A stretch of DNA of 64,000 nt from the NCBI RefSeq assembly GCF_000022145.1, contig NC_011891.1:1810001-1874000 (forward strand). Reading direction: 5' to 3'. The notes under the pieces are model-generated. The model made no database searches and was not told the origin of the DNA. It was given only the letters and a program-made list of their open reading frames with translations. The DNA is from Anaeromyxobacter dehalogenans 2CP-1. GTDB lineage: Bacteria > Myxococcota > Myxococcia > Myxococcales > Anaeromyxobacteraceae. Shown here piece after piece: positions 24,854-33,149 of this stretch. Position numbers and translations under genes: made by a program. Positions within the stretch are counted from its first letter, which is position 1, and each line of letters begins with the position of its first letter.

Positions 24854-26977
24854 ATGAAGAACGTCGTCAGCATCAGCCTCGGCGCGAGCGCCGGTGACTA
24901 CGACTACACCACGCGGTTCATGGGGCAGTCGTTCCGCGTCCGCCGCTTCGGGGTCGACCACGACCTCCGCAAGGCGCTCGACCTGCTCGCGCGCTGGCAG
25001 GGCGAGTGCGACGCGATCGGGCTCGGCCTCGTGGCCGACCACCTGCTGGTCGGGACGCGCCGCTGGGAGGATCCGACCACCGCCGAGCTCGAGGCGGCGG
25101 TGTGCGAGGTGCCGGTCACCACCGGCGCCCGCCTCCGCGGCTTCCTCGACGAGTGGGCCATCCGGCACATCCAGGCGCACGAGCAGCGCTGCTTCACGAA
25201 CGCACGGGTGATCTTCCTCTCCGGCCTCGCGAACTACGCCATCGCGCAGGCCGTGTCCGAGTACACGCACAACCTGGGCTTCGCCGACCCGCTGCTCCAG
25301 CTCGGGCTGCCGGCGATCCTGGGCTCGGTCGCGCAGCTCGAGGCATACGCGGCGCTCACGGCGCCCGTGCAGCGTCCGCTCCAGGCGGTGTGGGGCAAGG
25401 CCCCGCTCGCGCTCCGCGACGCCTGGACGCGGCTGATCCTCGGGAAGGCGGCCCGCGAGGCGAGCGTCCTGGTGGGTCCGCACGACGACCTCGCCGCGCT
25501 CGGGCGCGAGGCGCTGGACCGCAAGATCGTCCTCACCTCGGCGGTGACGGACGAGGAGGTCGAGCGGCTCGGCGACCAGGGGGTGGACGTCGTCATCGAC
25601 CGCACGCCGAAGCTGCTCGGGCGCGTCGTGGGCCTCAACGTGATCGAGGCCATGATCATCGCCGCGCTGGGCAGGCAGCACCGCGACGACGTCCTCCACG
25701 ACGAGTACCTCGACATCTTCGGCGAGATGAAGCTCGCGCCGCGCATCCTGTTCCCCTCGGGCAAGCCCAGGCGCGTGAACCGGTTCGCCTTCGTCATCCA
25801 CCCGCTGTCGCGCGAGTACCTGAAGGCGTCGAAGCCCGTCGAGCTGGCGTCGCGCATCGCCCCGTCGGTCGTGCTGCCGGTCGTCGAGAAGCTCATCGCG
25901 TACTCGCCGCCGTTCGTGTACTCGCGGGTCACCGGCATCCGGTCGCCGACCGGCACCGAGGCGGAGGGCTGGCTCATCACCGTGGGCGGCACGCCCAAGG
26001 AGCTCCTGGCGCACAGCCCGGAGTTCACGTACCGGCGGCTGCTCGCCGCCGCCAAGATCGCCGAGGGGCTCGGCGCCCAGATCATGGGCCTCGGCGCGTT
26101 CACCAAGGTGGTGGGCGACGCGGGCGTGACGGTCGCGAAGCGCGCCGGCATCCCCATCACCACCGGGAACAGCTACAGCGCGTCCGCGGCGCTCTGGGCC
26201 GCCGCGGACGCGGTGAAGCGCCTCGGGCTCCTCTCCCGGAGCGAGGACGGCAAGGTCGCCGGCAAGGCGATGGTGGTGGGGGCGACGGGCGCGATCGGCG
26301 CCGCGTGCGCGCGCCTGCTCGCGATGTCCTTCGACGACGTCTTCCTCGTGTCGCCGGAGATCGGGAAGCTGCTCACGTTGCGGGAGACGATCCTCGCGGA
26401 CACGCCCGACGCGGTCCTGCACCTGTCGAGCAAGGCGGACGAGAACCTGCGCGACATGGACCTCGTGGTCACGGCCACCTCCGGCGCCGGCAAGAAGATC
26501 CTCGACATCATGAAGGTGAAGCCCGGCTGCGTGATCACCGACGTGGCGCGCCCGCTCGACCTGCCGCCGTCCGAGGTGGCGAAGCGGCCCGACGTGCTCG
26601 TCATCGAGTCGGGCGAGATCCAGCTGCCCGGCGGCGCGCGCATGCGCGACATCGGCCTCCCGGACGGCGTCGTGTACGCCTGCCTGGCCGAGACGATCGT
26701 CCTCGCGCTGGAGGGCCGGTTCGAGAGCTACACCGTCGGTCGGAACATCGAATGGGAGAAGGTGAAGGAGATCTACAAGCTCGGGCTCAAGCACGGCATG
26801 CGGCTGGCGGCCATCTCCGGGGTGAACGGGCCGTTCACCGACGAGGACATCGGCCGCGTTCGCGCGCTCGCGCTCGCGGCGCGGACGCGCTGGCCGGGCG
26901 GGGCGCCGTCGCGCGCGGCCGTGCGCGAGCCTGCGCGGCCGGCCGCGGAGCGCCCGGAGCAGCACGCGGGGGCCTGA
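24854..26977 (+). CDS. N-terminally extended acyl-ACP-reductase-like dehydrogenase
   Basis: 707 residues (an ATG 6 bases earlier is possible). Residues about 380-665 look like cyanobacterial long-chain acyl-ACP reductase (AAR): IAEGLGAQIMGLGAFTKVV, TGNSYSASAALWAA, the nucleotide-binding GATGAIG near 476, and YACLAETIVLALEG, in which Cys610 aligns with the acyl-thioester nucleophile of AAR; VGRNIEWEKV follows. AAR enzymes are about 340 residues; here roughly 370 extra N-terminal residues of unrecognised fold precede the core. It should reduce an acyl-ACP or acyl-CoA to aldehyde with NADPH if active. A GGGG element 6 bases before the ATG is the only ribosome-site-like motif. Confidence 0.72.
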   Translation: MKNVVSISLGASAGDYDYTTRFMGQSFRVRRFGVDHDLRKALDLLARWQGECDAIGLGLVADHLLVGTRRWEDPTTAELEAAVCEVPVTTGARLRGFLDEWAIRHIQAHEQRCFTNARVIFLSGLANYAIAQAVSEYTHNLGFADPLLQLGLPAILGSVAQLEAYAALTAPVQRPLQAVWGKAPLALRDAWTRLILGKAAREASVLVGPHDDLAALGREALDRKIVLTSAVTDEEVERLGDQGVDVVIDRTPKLLGRVVGLNVIEAMIIAALGRQHRDDVLHDEYLDIFGEMKLAPRILFPSGKPRRVNRFAFVIHPLSREYLKASKPVELASRIAPSVVLPVVEKLIAYSPPFVYSRVTGIRSPTGTEAEGWLITVGGTPKELLAHSPEFTYRRLLAAAKIAEGLGAQIMGLGAFTKVVGDAGVTVAKRAGIPITTGNSYSASAALWAAADAVKRLGLLSRSEDGKVAGKAMVVGATGAIGAACARLLAMSFDDVFLVSPEIGKLLTLRETILADTPDAVLHLSSKADENLRDMDLVVTATSGAGKKILDIMKVKPGCVITDVARPLDLPPSEVAKRPDVLVIESGEIQLPGGARMRDIGLPDGVVYACLAETIVLALEGRFESYTVGRNIEWEKVKEIYKLGLKHGMRLAAISGVNGPFTDEDIGRVRALALAARTRWPGGAPSRAAVREPARPAAERPEQHAGA

Positions 26978-27013
26978 GCCACCTTCCCCAGCCGGACGCG
27001 CGACCGGGAAGGG

Positions 27014-28111
27014 TCACCGGTCCGCGTGCACGACGTAGAAGCAGTTCTGGATGTCGTGCGGCAGCGTGTGAACCGAGACCTCGCCGAACCCAGCCTCGGC
27101 GAGCATCGCCCGCGCGCGCTCCTCGCCCCACATCGTCCCGAGCCCGGCCCCGCCCTGCGCGAGCGAGACGGTCATGCAGTGCATGACGGACACCGCGTAC
27201 AGGAAGGGTGCGAGCGGATGTTCGACGTTCCGTTCGAGGGCGCTCGACGCGCGGATGTCCTGCATCAGGAAGATGCCGTCCGGCGCGAGGCGCTGGCGGA
27301 TGCCGCGGAGCACGGCGGCCGGATCCGCCTGGTCGTGGATCGCGTCGAACGCGGTGATGAGGTCGTACCGCGCCTCGCCGACCGGACCGGCGGCGTCCCG
27401 CACGTCGAACTCGACGTTCGTGAGCCGGTGCTCGGCGGCGACGTTGCGCGCCGCGCGTATCGCCTCCTCGGAGAAGTCGTGCCCCGTGAACCGGCTTCGC
27501 GGGTAGGCGCGCGCGAGCGCGGTCAGCGCGCGCCCCGAGCCGCAGCCAACGTCGAGCACGGAGATCCCGTCCAGCAGGTCGTGCTCGAGCCCCGGCACGA
27601 GGGCGACGATCGCGTCGAGCGCCCCCACCACGCTCTGGCCACTGTCCTCCGCCATCACCTCGTGGAAGCGGTGGAACGCGGAGTACGGGACGCCGCTCCC
27701 GCTGCGGAAGCACTCGACGATCCGGTCCTCGACCGCCCCGAGCAGCGCGACGTACTGCGCGTAGACCGCGAAGTTGTTGGGCGTCGCGGCGCGCGTGAGG
27801 AGCGAGGCGTGGTGCGCGGGCAGGCGGTACTGGCCGCCGCGCGGGTCGTACTCGACGACCCTCGAGGTCGTCATCGCGCCGAGCCACTCACGCACGTAGC
27901 GCTCGTCGAGGCCCGCCTCGTGCGCGAGCTCCGCTGCCGTCGCGGGCGGCAGGCGCGCCATCGCGTCGAAGAGGCCCGTGCGGTGGCCGACCGAGATCAT
28001 GAGCGCAGCCCCGGCCTCGTCGAGCATGCCGACCAGCCGGTTCCCGAACGCATCCACCGCGTCGGCGTTCGGAGCCGCTCGCGCGGGTTCCATCGCATGC
28101 GGGTGTTCCAT
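27014..28111 (-). CDS. Class I SAM methyltransferase with N-terminal winged-helix domain
   Basis: 365 residues. The N-terminal 95 residues form the winged-helix dimerisation domain typical of O-methyltransferase-like proteins (GLFDAMARL, AAELAHEAGLDERYVREWL). The SAM core follows with SVLDVGCGSGRALTAL, FTGHDFSEEAI, VEFDVRD and ITAFDAIHD. The overall architecture resembles Rv2258c-type proteins. It ends convergently, 36 bases from the AAR-like gene. Substrate unknown. Confidence 0.85.
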   Translation of the reverse strand: MEHPHAMEPARAAPNADAVDAFGNRLVGMLDEAGAALMISVGHRTGLFDAMARLPPATAAELAHEAGLDERYVREWLGAMTTSRVVEYDPRGGQYRLPAHHASLLTRAATPNNFAVYAQYVALLGAVEDRIVECFRSGSGVPYSAFHRFHEVMAEDSGQSVVGALDAIVALVPGLEHDLLDGISVLDVGCGSGRALTALARAYPRSRFTGHDFSEEAIRAARNVAAEHRLTNVEFDVRDAAGPVGEARYDLITAFDAIHDQADPAAVLRGIRQRLAPDGIFLMQDIRASSALERNVEHPLAPFLYAVSVMHCMTVSLAQGGAGLGTMWGEERARAMLAEAGFGEVSVHTLPHDIQNCFYVVHADR

Positions 28112-28137
28112 GGTTCGCCCCCCTCGAAAACCAGGCT

Positions 28138-30561
28138 CTAGGCGCGGCGTGAGGCCGCGGCCACAACCTCTTGGATCCGCCGGATCTCACAGAGATATGC
28201 CCGGTGAGGCACGGACCCGCTGATCGGATCGATCGCGGCGTTCCCGATCAGGAGGTTGAAGTTCGCGCCGTCAGGGCCGAACGGATCGTAGCCGGGTGCT
28301 CCAACCTCCGGGCACGGCTGCCACCACCCGTGCTGCCCGGAGACCACGTCCGGCTGCAACGTGTCGTTCAGCCGCGCCCGCGCGCGCACGCTGCCGTCGG
28401 GCGTCTCGATGCGGACCCAGTCGCCCGTCGCGATGCCGCGTTCCGCCGCAGCCGCGGGGTGCAGCTCGACCTCGGGGTCCATCGCCTTCCGCCGCAGGCT
28501 GGGGAGCGCGCGGTGCTGGGTCTCGCAGAAGAGGGTGTGCTTCGTGCACGTGAGGACGAGCGGATAGCGCTCCGCGAGGTCGGGGCGGGAGACCGGACCG
28601 ACGAGTGGCTCCTGGTACTCGGGCAGCGGCGGGTGGCCGTGGGCGAGCAGCGTCTCGGAGTACAGCTCGATCTTGCGCGTGGGCGTGTCGAAGCCTCGCG
28701 GGATCCCGCCGGCCTCCTCCGCGAACTTGCGGTAGCGCGTCTCGAGCGCGACGCGCGCACCCGCGGGGTGCTCGCGCAGCCACTCGAGCGAGAGCCCCGA
28801 GGGCCCGAGCTGGTGGCGATAGGCGGCGTCGACGTCCCCGTTCCAGAAGTGCTCCCCGAGCCCGAGCGCGACGGCGAGGCCGAAGACGAGCTCGGTGTCG
28901 GAGCGCGCCTCGCCAGGGGGCGCGGCCACGGGCCGCCGCAGCTGCACGAGCGACTGCGCCTCGGGGCTCACCTCGAAGCCGAGCTTGAGCGCCTCGCGCT
29001 CGAAGCCGCTCGCCACCGGCAGGACCAGGTCGGCGAGCTCCGCGGTGGGGTTCATGAAGAGGTCCGCGTGGACGTAGAAGTCGAGCGCGCGGAGCGCCTC
29101 GCGCCCGCGCGGGACGTCGCCGTGCGACAGCAGGAGGTTGGAGCCGAAGCCGACGAGACCGCGGACCGCGTACGGCCTTCGTTCGAGGATGGCGCGGTAC
29201 AGCTCGTCGGTGGTCGCGAACCCCCACCGCGCCGGGCCGAGCGGACGGTCGGCGACGCCGAGCCCGACGGCGGAGTGCTCCGGCCGCGGTGGCACCTCGG
29301 TGCCGACGGCGGGGGAAGGGACCGAGGGGAAGAGCACGTTGCCGCCCCGTGCATCGAAGCTGCCCGTCAGCACGGAGAGCTGCGCGATCGCTCGCGCGAT
29401 CTGCGTCGAGCTGGTCTGCATCTCGACCCCGCTCCACGCGTAGTAGGCGAGGGGCCTCGCCTCCCACAGGAGCCGCGCGGCGCGCTCGACCTCGCCCCGC
29501 GGGACGCCGGTGATCGCCTCCACGCGCTCCGGCGAGTACGCCCGGCAGCGCGCGGCGGCGAGCTCGAAGGCGGTCTGGCAGTGCACGCTTCCCTTCGGCG
29601 TCTCCAGCGTGTGCTCGCCGAACAGGGCGAGGTCGACCGCGCCGGTCTCGTACCGCACGCACCGGGGGTCGTAGAGCACGGGGCGGTCAGAGGTCCGGTC
29701 CCAGGCCACGAAGGATCCCGGGTCGCCGCCCTCGAGGTCCGCGCCCGTCAGGAGGCGGCCCGTGTCGGAGCGGACGAGCAGCGGGCCGTTCGTCCACTCA
29801 CGCACGAACGGCTCGTCGAACCACCCGCGCTCGATCATCACGCCGGCGATCCCGAGCGCGAGCGCGCCGTCCGTCCCCGGGCGCACCCGCAGCCACGCGT
29901 CGGCGCGCCGGGCGGGCTCGGTGCGCCGGGGATCGACCACGACGAGGCGCGCCCCGCGCTTCTGCGCGGCGATCGTGGCGGTCGCGTGGGCGAGCCGCGC
30001 GTGGTTGGGGTTGTAGCCCCAGAACAGGATGCAGCCGGCGTGCTCGAGGTCGGGCAGGTAGCGTCCGGGAACCGGCGCACCGAAGGTGAACGTCGTCGCG
30101 AAGTGCCGTCCCCAGCCGCACAGCTCCATGGCGACGACGAGGTTCGGGCTGCCGAACGTGCGCGTCAGCCGCTCGACCCAGGCCATCGAGTCGTCCGAGG
30201 CCGAGGTGGACGGTGACACCAGGCTGAACGCGACGCTCTCGGGCCCGGACTCCGTGGCGAGCTGGCGGAGCCGCGACGCGGTGATCGACAGCGCTTCGTC
30301 CCAGCCGATCCGCTTCCAGCCGGGTTCGGGATCGCCCTTCGGGCGCGTGCGCAGCAACGGGAACTCGAGACGGCCAGGGTGGTAGACGAGCTCCGGCCCC
30401 GCCCGGCCCTTCGCGCAGAGCGCCTGGCCGGTGGGATGTGACGGGTCGGGATCGAGCCGGACGAACCGGCCATCCTCGATCGTCGCGATGGCGCCGCAGC
30501 GCGAGACGCACAGCGCGCAGTATATGGGGATGCGCTCCGAGGTCGCCTTGGCGGCCGGCAT
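28138..30561 (-). CDS. Molybdopterin oxidoreductase of the DMSO-reductase family (cytoplasmic)
   Basis: 807 residues. The N-terminus binds an Fe-S cluster through Cys15-x2-Cys18-x3-Cys22 and Cys49 (LCAKGRAG). Cys148 in MELCGWGRH is the probable Mo ligand. Later segments VVVDPRRTE, NPTAELADLVLPVAS and the C-terminal SGQHGWWQPC domain bind the two pyranopterins. There is no Tat signal and no companion Fe-S or membrane subunit beside it, so it probably works in the cytoplasm with a partner encoded elsewhere. It lies in the assimilatory-type branch; substrate unknown. Confidence 0.88.
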   Translation of the reverse strand: MPAAKATSERIPIYCALCVSRCGAIATIEDGRFVRLDPDPSHPTGQALCAKGRAGPELVYHPGRLEFPLLRTRPKGDPEPGWKRIGWDEALSITASRLRQLATESGPESVAFSLVSPSTSASDDSMAWVERLTRTFGSPNLVVAMELCGWGRHFATTFTFGAPVPGRYLPDLEHAGCILFWGYNPNHARLAHATATIAAQKRGARLVVVDPRRTEPARRADAWLRVRPGTDGALALGIAGVMIERGWFDEPFVREWTNGPLLVRSDTGRLLTGADLEGGDPGSFVAWDRTSDRPVLYDPRCVRYETGAVDLALFGEHTLETPKGSVHCQTAFELAAARCRAYSPERVEAITGVPRGEVERAARLLWEARPLAYYAWSGVEMQTSSTQIARAIAQLSVLTGSFDARGGNVLFPSVPSPAVGTEVPPRPEHSAVGLGVADRPLGPARWGFATTDELYRAILERRPYAVRGLVGFGSNLLLSHGDVPRGREALRALDFYVHADLFMNPTAELADLVLPVASGFEREALKLGFEVSPEAQSLVQLRRPVAAPPGEARSDTELVFGLAVALGLGEHFWNGDVDAAYRHQLGPSGLSLEWLREHPAGARVALETRYRKFAEEAGGIPRGFDTPTRKIELYSETLLAHGHPPLPEYQEPLVGPVSRPDLAERYPLVLTCTKHTLFCETQHRALPSLRRKAMDPEVELHPAAAAERGIATGDWVRIETPDGSVRARARLNDTLQPDVVSGQHGWWQPCPEVGAPGYDPFGPDGANFNLLIGNAAIDPISGSVPHRAYLCEIRRIQEVVAAASRRA

Positions 30562-30648
30562 GCTCCGTGCCGTTGGGGCGCCATGGCGGCGGTGGCCGAT
30601 CCATCTTGGGCCCGAGCCCCGAACGGATTGGGACGGACGTGCGGTCGC

Positions 30649-31680
30649 TCAATGGCCCGGCCCCTCCAGCATCGGCGGACCCGTCAGCTCGACCAGGTAG
30701 CCCACGAGCCAGACGTCCCAGCGCTCCTCGAAGCGGATGTTGAGGGGGTCGCGACCGTGGTGGTACCGCACGAACGGACCCCCGCTGCCGCCGTGCTCGA
30801 AGCGCGTGAGGTACGCGAGGTCGAAGGGGGCGTCGCCGTAAGGTGAGTGGCCTTGCCCGAGACCCAGGTGGACGGCGCCGGAGGCCGTGAGCCGGAGCCG
30901 CGCGTCGGAGGCCTCGCGGGCGCGGAAGGGGATGGCCCGGTGGTGGCCGGCGGCCAGGAGCTCTCCCGAGGCCAGCCATCGGATCGCGCTCTCTCCGTAG
31001 CGTCGACGCATCGCCGGCTCGATGCACCCGGAGAACGTGCAGGGCACGTTCCAGTCGACCCCGTGCTTGCCGGTGGCACCGCCACGGGATGCGCCGCCGT
31101 CCACCGGAAAGGAGAGCCAGCGGAGGAGGAGCTCGGCGCCGAGGAGGTGTTCCGTGAAGCTCCCGCTGTCGAGGTTCAGCTCGCCGGACCGCGGCACACC
31201 GGGTGGCCATCCGCAGTCGAAGTCCGACGTGGCGCCGGGCAGCAGCGCACCGTCGCGGAGCGCGCAGCCCTTCTGCCCGTTGGAGTGGTGCGCAGCCATC
31301 ACCCCGAGCGAGACCAGCAGCCGATCGGCGTGGCTCGCGCTGCGCCAGGCGAGCGGGAGGACGTCGACGAGCTGCAGCCGCAGGCGCGGCAGGTATGACG
31401 GCGGCCGGATCGGCGTGGACTGCGAGGTCTCCATGCGCAGCGTGGCGATGAACGAGAAAGCCGGGGCCACGCCGAACCCGCCGTCGTTCATGAGCCGTGG
31501 ATGCTCCAGACCGTCGTGGAGGAAGAAGTGCAGCGGCAGCTGCGCCTCGAACAGCTGATTCCTGGCGAACGGGACCCCGATGGTGATCGGCTCAAGATCG
31601 AGGGTCGGCTCCTCGACCCTCGGGAAGTGGGCTGCGCAGGCCGTGAGCGCGAGCAGAACGTTCAACGGCGCACGTCGCAC
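30649..31680 (-). CDS. OMPLA-like outer-membrane phospholipase lipoprotein (putative)
   Basis: 343 residues from GTG 31680, with a lipobox LLALTAC (Cys15). The motif HHSNG (His131, His132, Ser133, Asn134, Gly135) corresponds to the HxSNG active site of outer-membrane phospholipase A, with His131 and Ser133 at the catalytic positions. The early strand NQLFEAQLPL and the last strands (PFVRYHHGRDPLNIRF, WDVWLVGYLVEL) also fit OMPLA. A lipid anchor on this fold is unusual. It would hydrolyse phospholipids of the outer membrane. The start is uncertain; no ribosome site is seen before 31680. Confidence 0.52.
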   Translation of the reverse strand: MRRAPLNVLLALTACAAHFPRVEEPTLDLEPITIGVPFARNQLFEAQLPLHFFLHDGLEHPRLMNDGGFGVAPAFSFIATLRMETSQSTPIRPPSYLPRLRLQLVDVLPLAWRSASHADRLLVSLGVMAAHHSNGQKGCALRDGALLPGATSDFDCGWPPGVPRSGELNLDSGSFTEHLLGAELLLRWLSFPVDGGASRGGATGKHGVDWNVPCTFSGCIEPAMRRRYGESAIRWLASGELLAAGHHRAIPFRAREASDARLRLTASGAVHLGLGQGHSPYGDAPFDLAYLTRFEHGGSGGPFVRYHHGRDPLNIRFEERWDVWLVGYLVELTGPPMLEGPGH

Positions 31681-31893
31681 GGCTGGCGTCCGCCAGCCGG
31701 CGGCTCGGCCGCTGCGCGATCGCGAGCGCGCCCGCCCGGCAGGTGCGAGGCTCCGATCCCGGATGGCGTTCACCCCCCTCGGACGAGACGTGTGGCTCAC
31801 GCTCAGTGCAGCATCGCCGGGACTTGCGGGGCCACCCGACCGGCGGCGGTCCAAGGGGGCGAGCGTGCCTCGCGGCGGCGCTGCACGGATGGT

Positions 31894-32127
31894 ATGATTC
31901 CTCGCGTGGGCCGCGCGAAGACCACCGTGCTCGTCCTCGGCATCTGCGCCGTCGTGACCGGCGCGATGATGCTGCCGTTCCCCGTCACCAACCCGAAGGT
32001 CTTCACGCAGAGCTTCTTCGCGCTGGTCGCGAGCACCGGCGCGTTCGCTCGGCCTGGCTTCGTCGTGATCCTGGGCGGCCTCGGCTGTCTCGCCGTCGCG
32101 GCGTTGCTGCCCTCGGACCGGTGGTGA
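31894..32127 (+). CDS. Small two-span membrane protein
   Basis: 77 residues. Two hydrophobic segments (TVLVLGICAVVTGAMML and FVVILGGLGCLAVAALL) are separated by a polar loop. A TATGAT overlaps the ATG, which would favour a leaderless message starting at the in-frame GTG at 31906; alternatively translation begins at 31894. No family recognised, and no neighbour suggests a function. Confidence 0.55.
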   Translation: MIPRVGRAKTTVLVLGICAVVTGAMMLPFPVTNPKVFTQSFFALVASTGAFARPGFVVILGGLGCLAVAALLPSDRW

Positions 32128-32150
32128 CCCGGCCGCCGGGCCTCGCAGCC

Positions 32151-33035
32151 CTACAGGTACCGCCCGGCCTCGATGTCCTGGATGAGCCCGGGGTGCGTCG
32201 GCCTCCAGCCCATTCGCTCTTGCGTCAGCGCGCTGGAGGCCGGCTGGTCGACGGCGACGAACCCGCCGAGCCAGCCGAAGTGGTCGCTCGCGGCCTCGGG
32301 AGCGACAGAGGCCACGGGGAGCTTCAGCTGCGTCGCGATGGCCTCGGCGATGGTGCGGAGGGTCACCGCCTCCTCCCCGACCGCGTGCAGGACGCTGCCG
32401 GCGGGCGCGCTCTCGAGAGCGAGGCGGAACAACCGGGCCGCGTCCAGCCGGTGGACCGCGTTCCAGCGGTTCGAGCCGTCGCCGGGGTACCCCGAAACGC
32501 CCTTCTCCCGGGCGATCTCGACGAGCCGCCTCACGAAGCCGTGGTCGCCCTCGCCGTGCACGCTGGGCGCGAGGCGCACCGCGGCGCTGCGGACGCCCCG
32601 GTCCTTCAGGCTCAGCGCGACGAGGGCGTTCGCGAGGCGGGGGTGTCCCTTCGCGTCGAAGGGGATCAGCTCGGTGGCCACGCGGCCCGGGGCGATGCCC
32701 AGCGTGCCCGAGGCGATCACGAGCGGCCGCCCCGAGCCCTCGAGCACGGCGCCCAGCGTCTCGATCGCGTTCCGGTCGGAGCGGATCGATGCGTCGAAGC
32801 GCTCGAAGTCGTGGATGAAGCCGAGGTGGATGACTCCGTCGGCTCCGTCGGCGCCCGCCCGCAGGCTGTCGGGATCCTCGAGGTCCCCCCGGTGGACCTC
32901 GGCGCCAGCCGCGGCGAGCGCTCGCGCCGAGGTGTCGGAGCGGGCGAGCCCCACGACCTGGTGGCCTGCCGCCAGGAGCTCGGGAACGACGGCAGAGCCG
33001 ATGAAGCCGGACGCACCGGTGACGAACACGCGCAT
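32151..33035 (-). CDS. NAD-dependent epimerase/dehydratase-family (extended SDR) protein
   Basis: 294 residues from ATG 33035. The Rossmann motif GASGFIGS is at residues 7-14, followed by DLEDPDSL, GVIHLGF and a variable catalytic centre; the usual YxxxK is not obvious. A GGAGGA site precedes the ATG. It is divergent from a TetR gene, with three operator-like palindromes between them, so it is probably the regulated target. Related genes encode flavin- or sugar-linked reductases; substrate unknown. Confidence 0.83.
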   Translation of the reverse strand: MRVFVTGASGFIGSAVVPELLAAGHQVVGLARSDTSARALAAAGAEVHRGDLEDPDSLRAGADGADGVIHLGFIHDFERFDASIRSDRNAIETLGAVLEGSGRPLVIASGTLGIAPGRVATELIPFDAKGHPRLANALVALSLKDRGVRSAAVRLAPSVHGEGDHGFVRRLVEIAREKGVSGYPGDGSNRWNAVHRLDAARLFRLALESAPAGSVLHAVGEEAVTLRTIAEAIATQLKLPVASVAPEAASDHFGWLGGFVAVDQPASSALTQERMGWRPTHPGLIQDIEAGRYL

Positions 33036-33061
33036 GGGATCCTCCTGGGCAAATGCCGTGA

Positions 33062-33076
33062 TGTCAGGCACTGCCA
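33062..33076. promoter_or_regulatory. TetR operator-like palindrome, copy 1
   Basis: TGTCAG-GCA-CTGCCA, an imperfect copy of the pattern TGTCAG-N3-CTGACA, 27 bases from the epimerase start codon. One of three copies in the divergent intergenic region; it would overlap or follow the predicted epimerase transcription start. Confidence 0.55.
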
Positions 33077-33084
33077 TCGCCTCG

Positions 33085-33113
33085 AATCTGGCCTCGATGT
33101 CAGTTACTGTCAA
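33085..33113 (-). promoter_or_regulatory. Candidate promoter of the epimerase gene
   Basis: Reading the minus strand, a perfect TTGACA (33113-33108) is followed by a 17-base spacer and CAGATT (33090-33085), which matches three of six -10 positions. Operator copy 2 lies almost wholly between the two elements, so a bound repressor would block RNA polymerase. Confidence 0.45.
33098..33112. promoter_or_regulatory. TetR operator-like palindrome, copy 2
   Basis: TGTCAG-TTA-CTGTCA, the second copy, 36 bases from copy 1. It overlaps the -35 and spacer of the predicted epimerase promoter. Confidence 0.6.
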
Positions 33114-33121
33114 GGGCAGGA

Positions 33122-33136
33122 TGTCAGAAGCTGACG
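33122..33136. promoter_or_regulatory. TetR operator-like palindrome, copy 3
   Basis: TGTCAG-AAG-CTGACG, the third copy, 24 bases from copy 2 and ending just before the first possible TetR start codon. Placement suggests autorepression. Confidence 0.55.
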
Positions 33137-33149
33137 TATGGTGGTCGCG

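Noticed and set aside
26982-27012. CCTTCCC/GGGAAGG inverted repeat after the AAR-like gene as a terminator
   Set aside because: A 17-base loop and no T tract on either strand; the arms may pair but evidence is poor.
31893-31908. TATGAT overlapping the start of the two-span protein as proof of a leaderless mRNA
   Set aside because: The -10 match is good, but there is no -35 at a suitable spacing, so I only mention it as an option.
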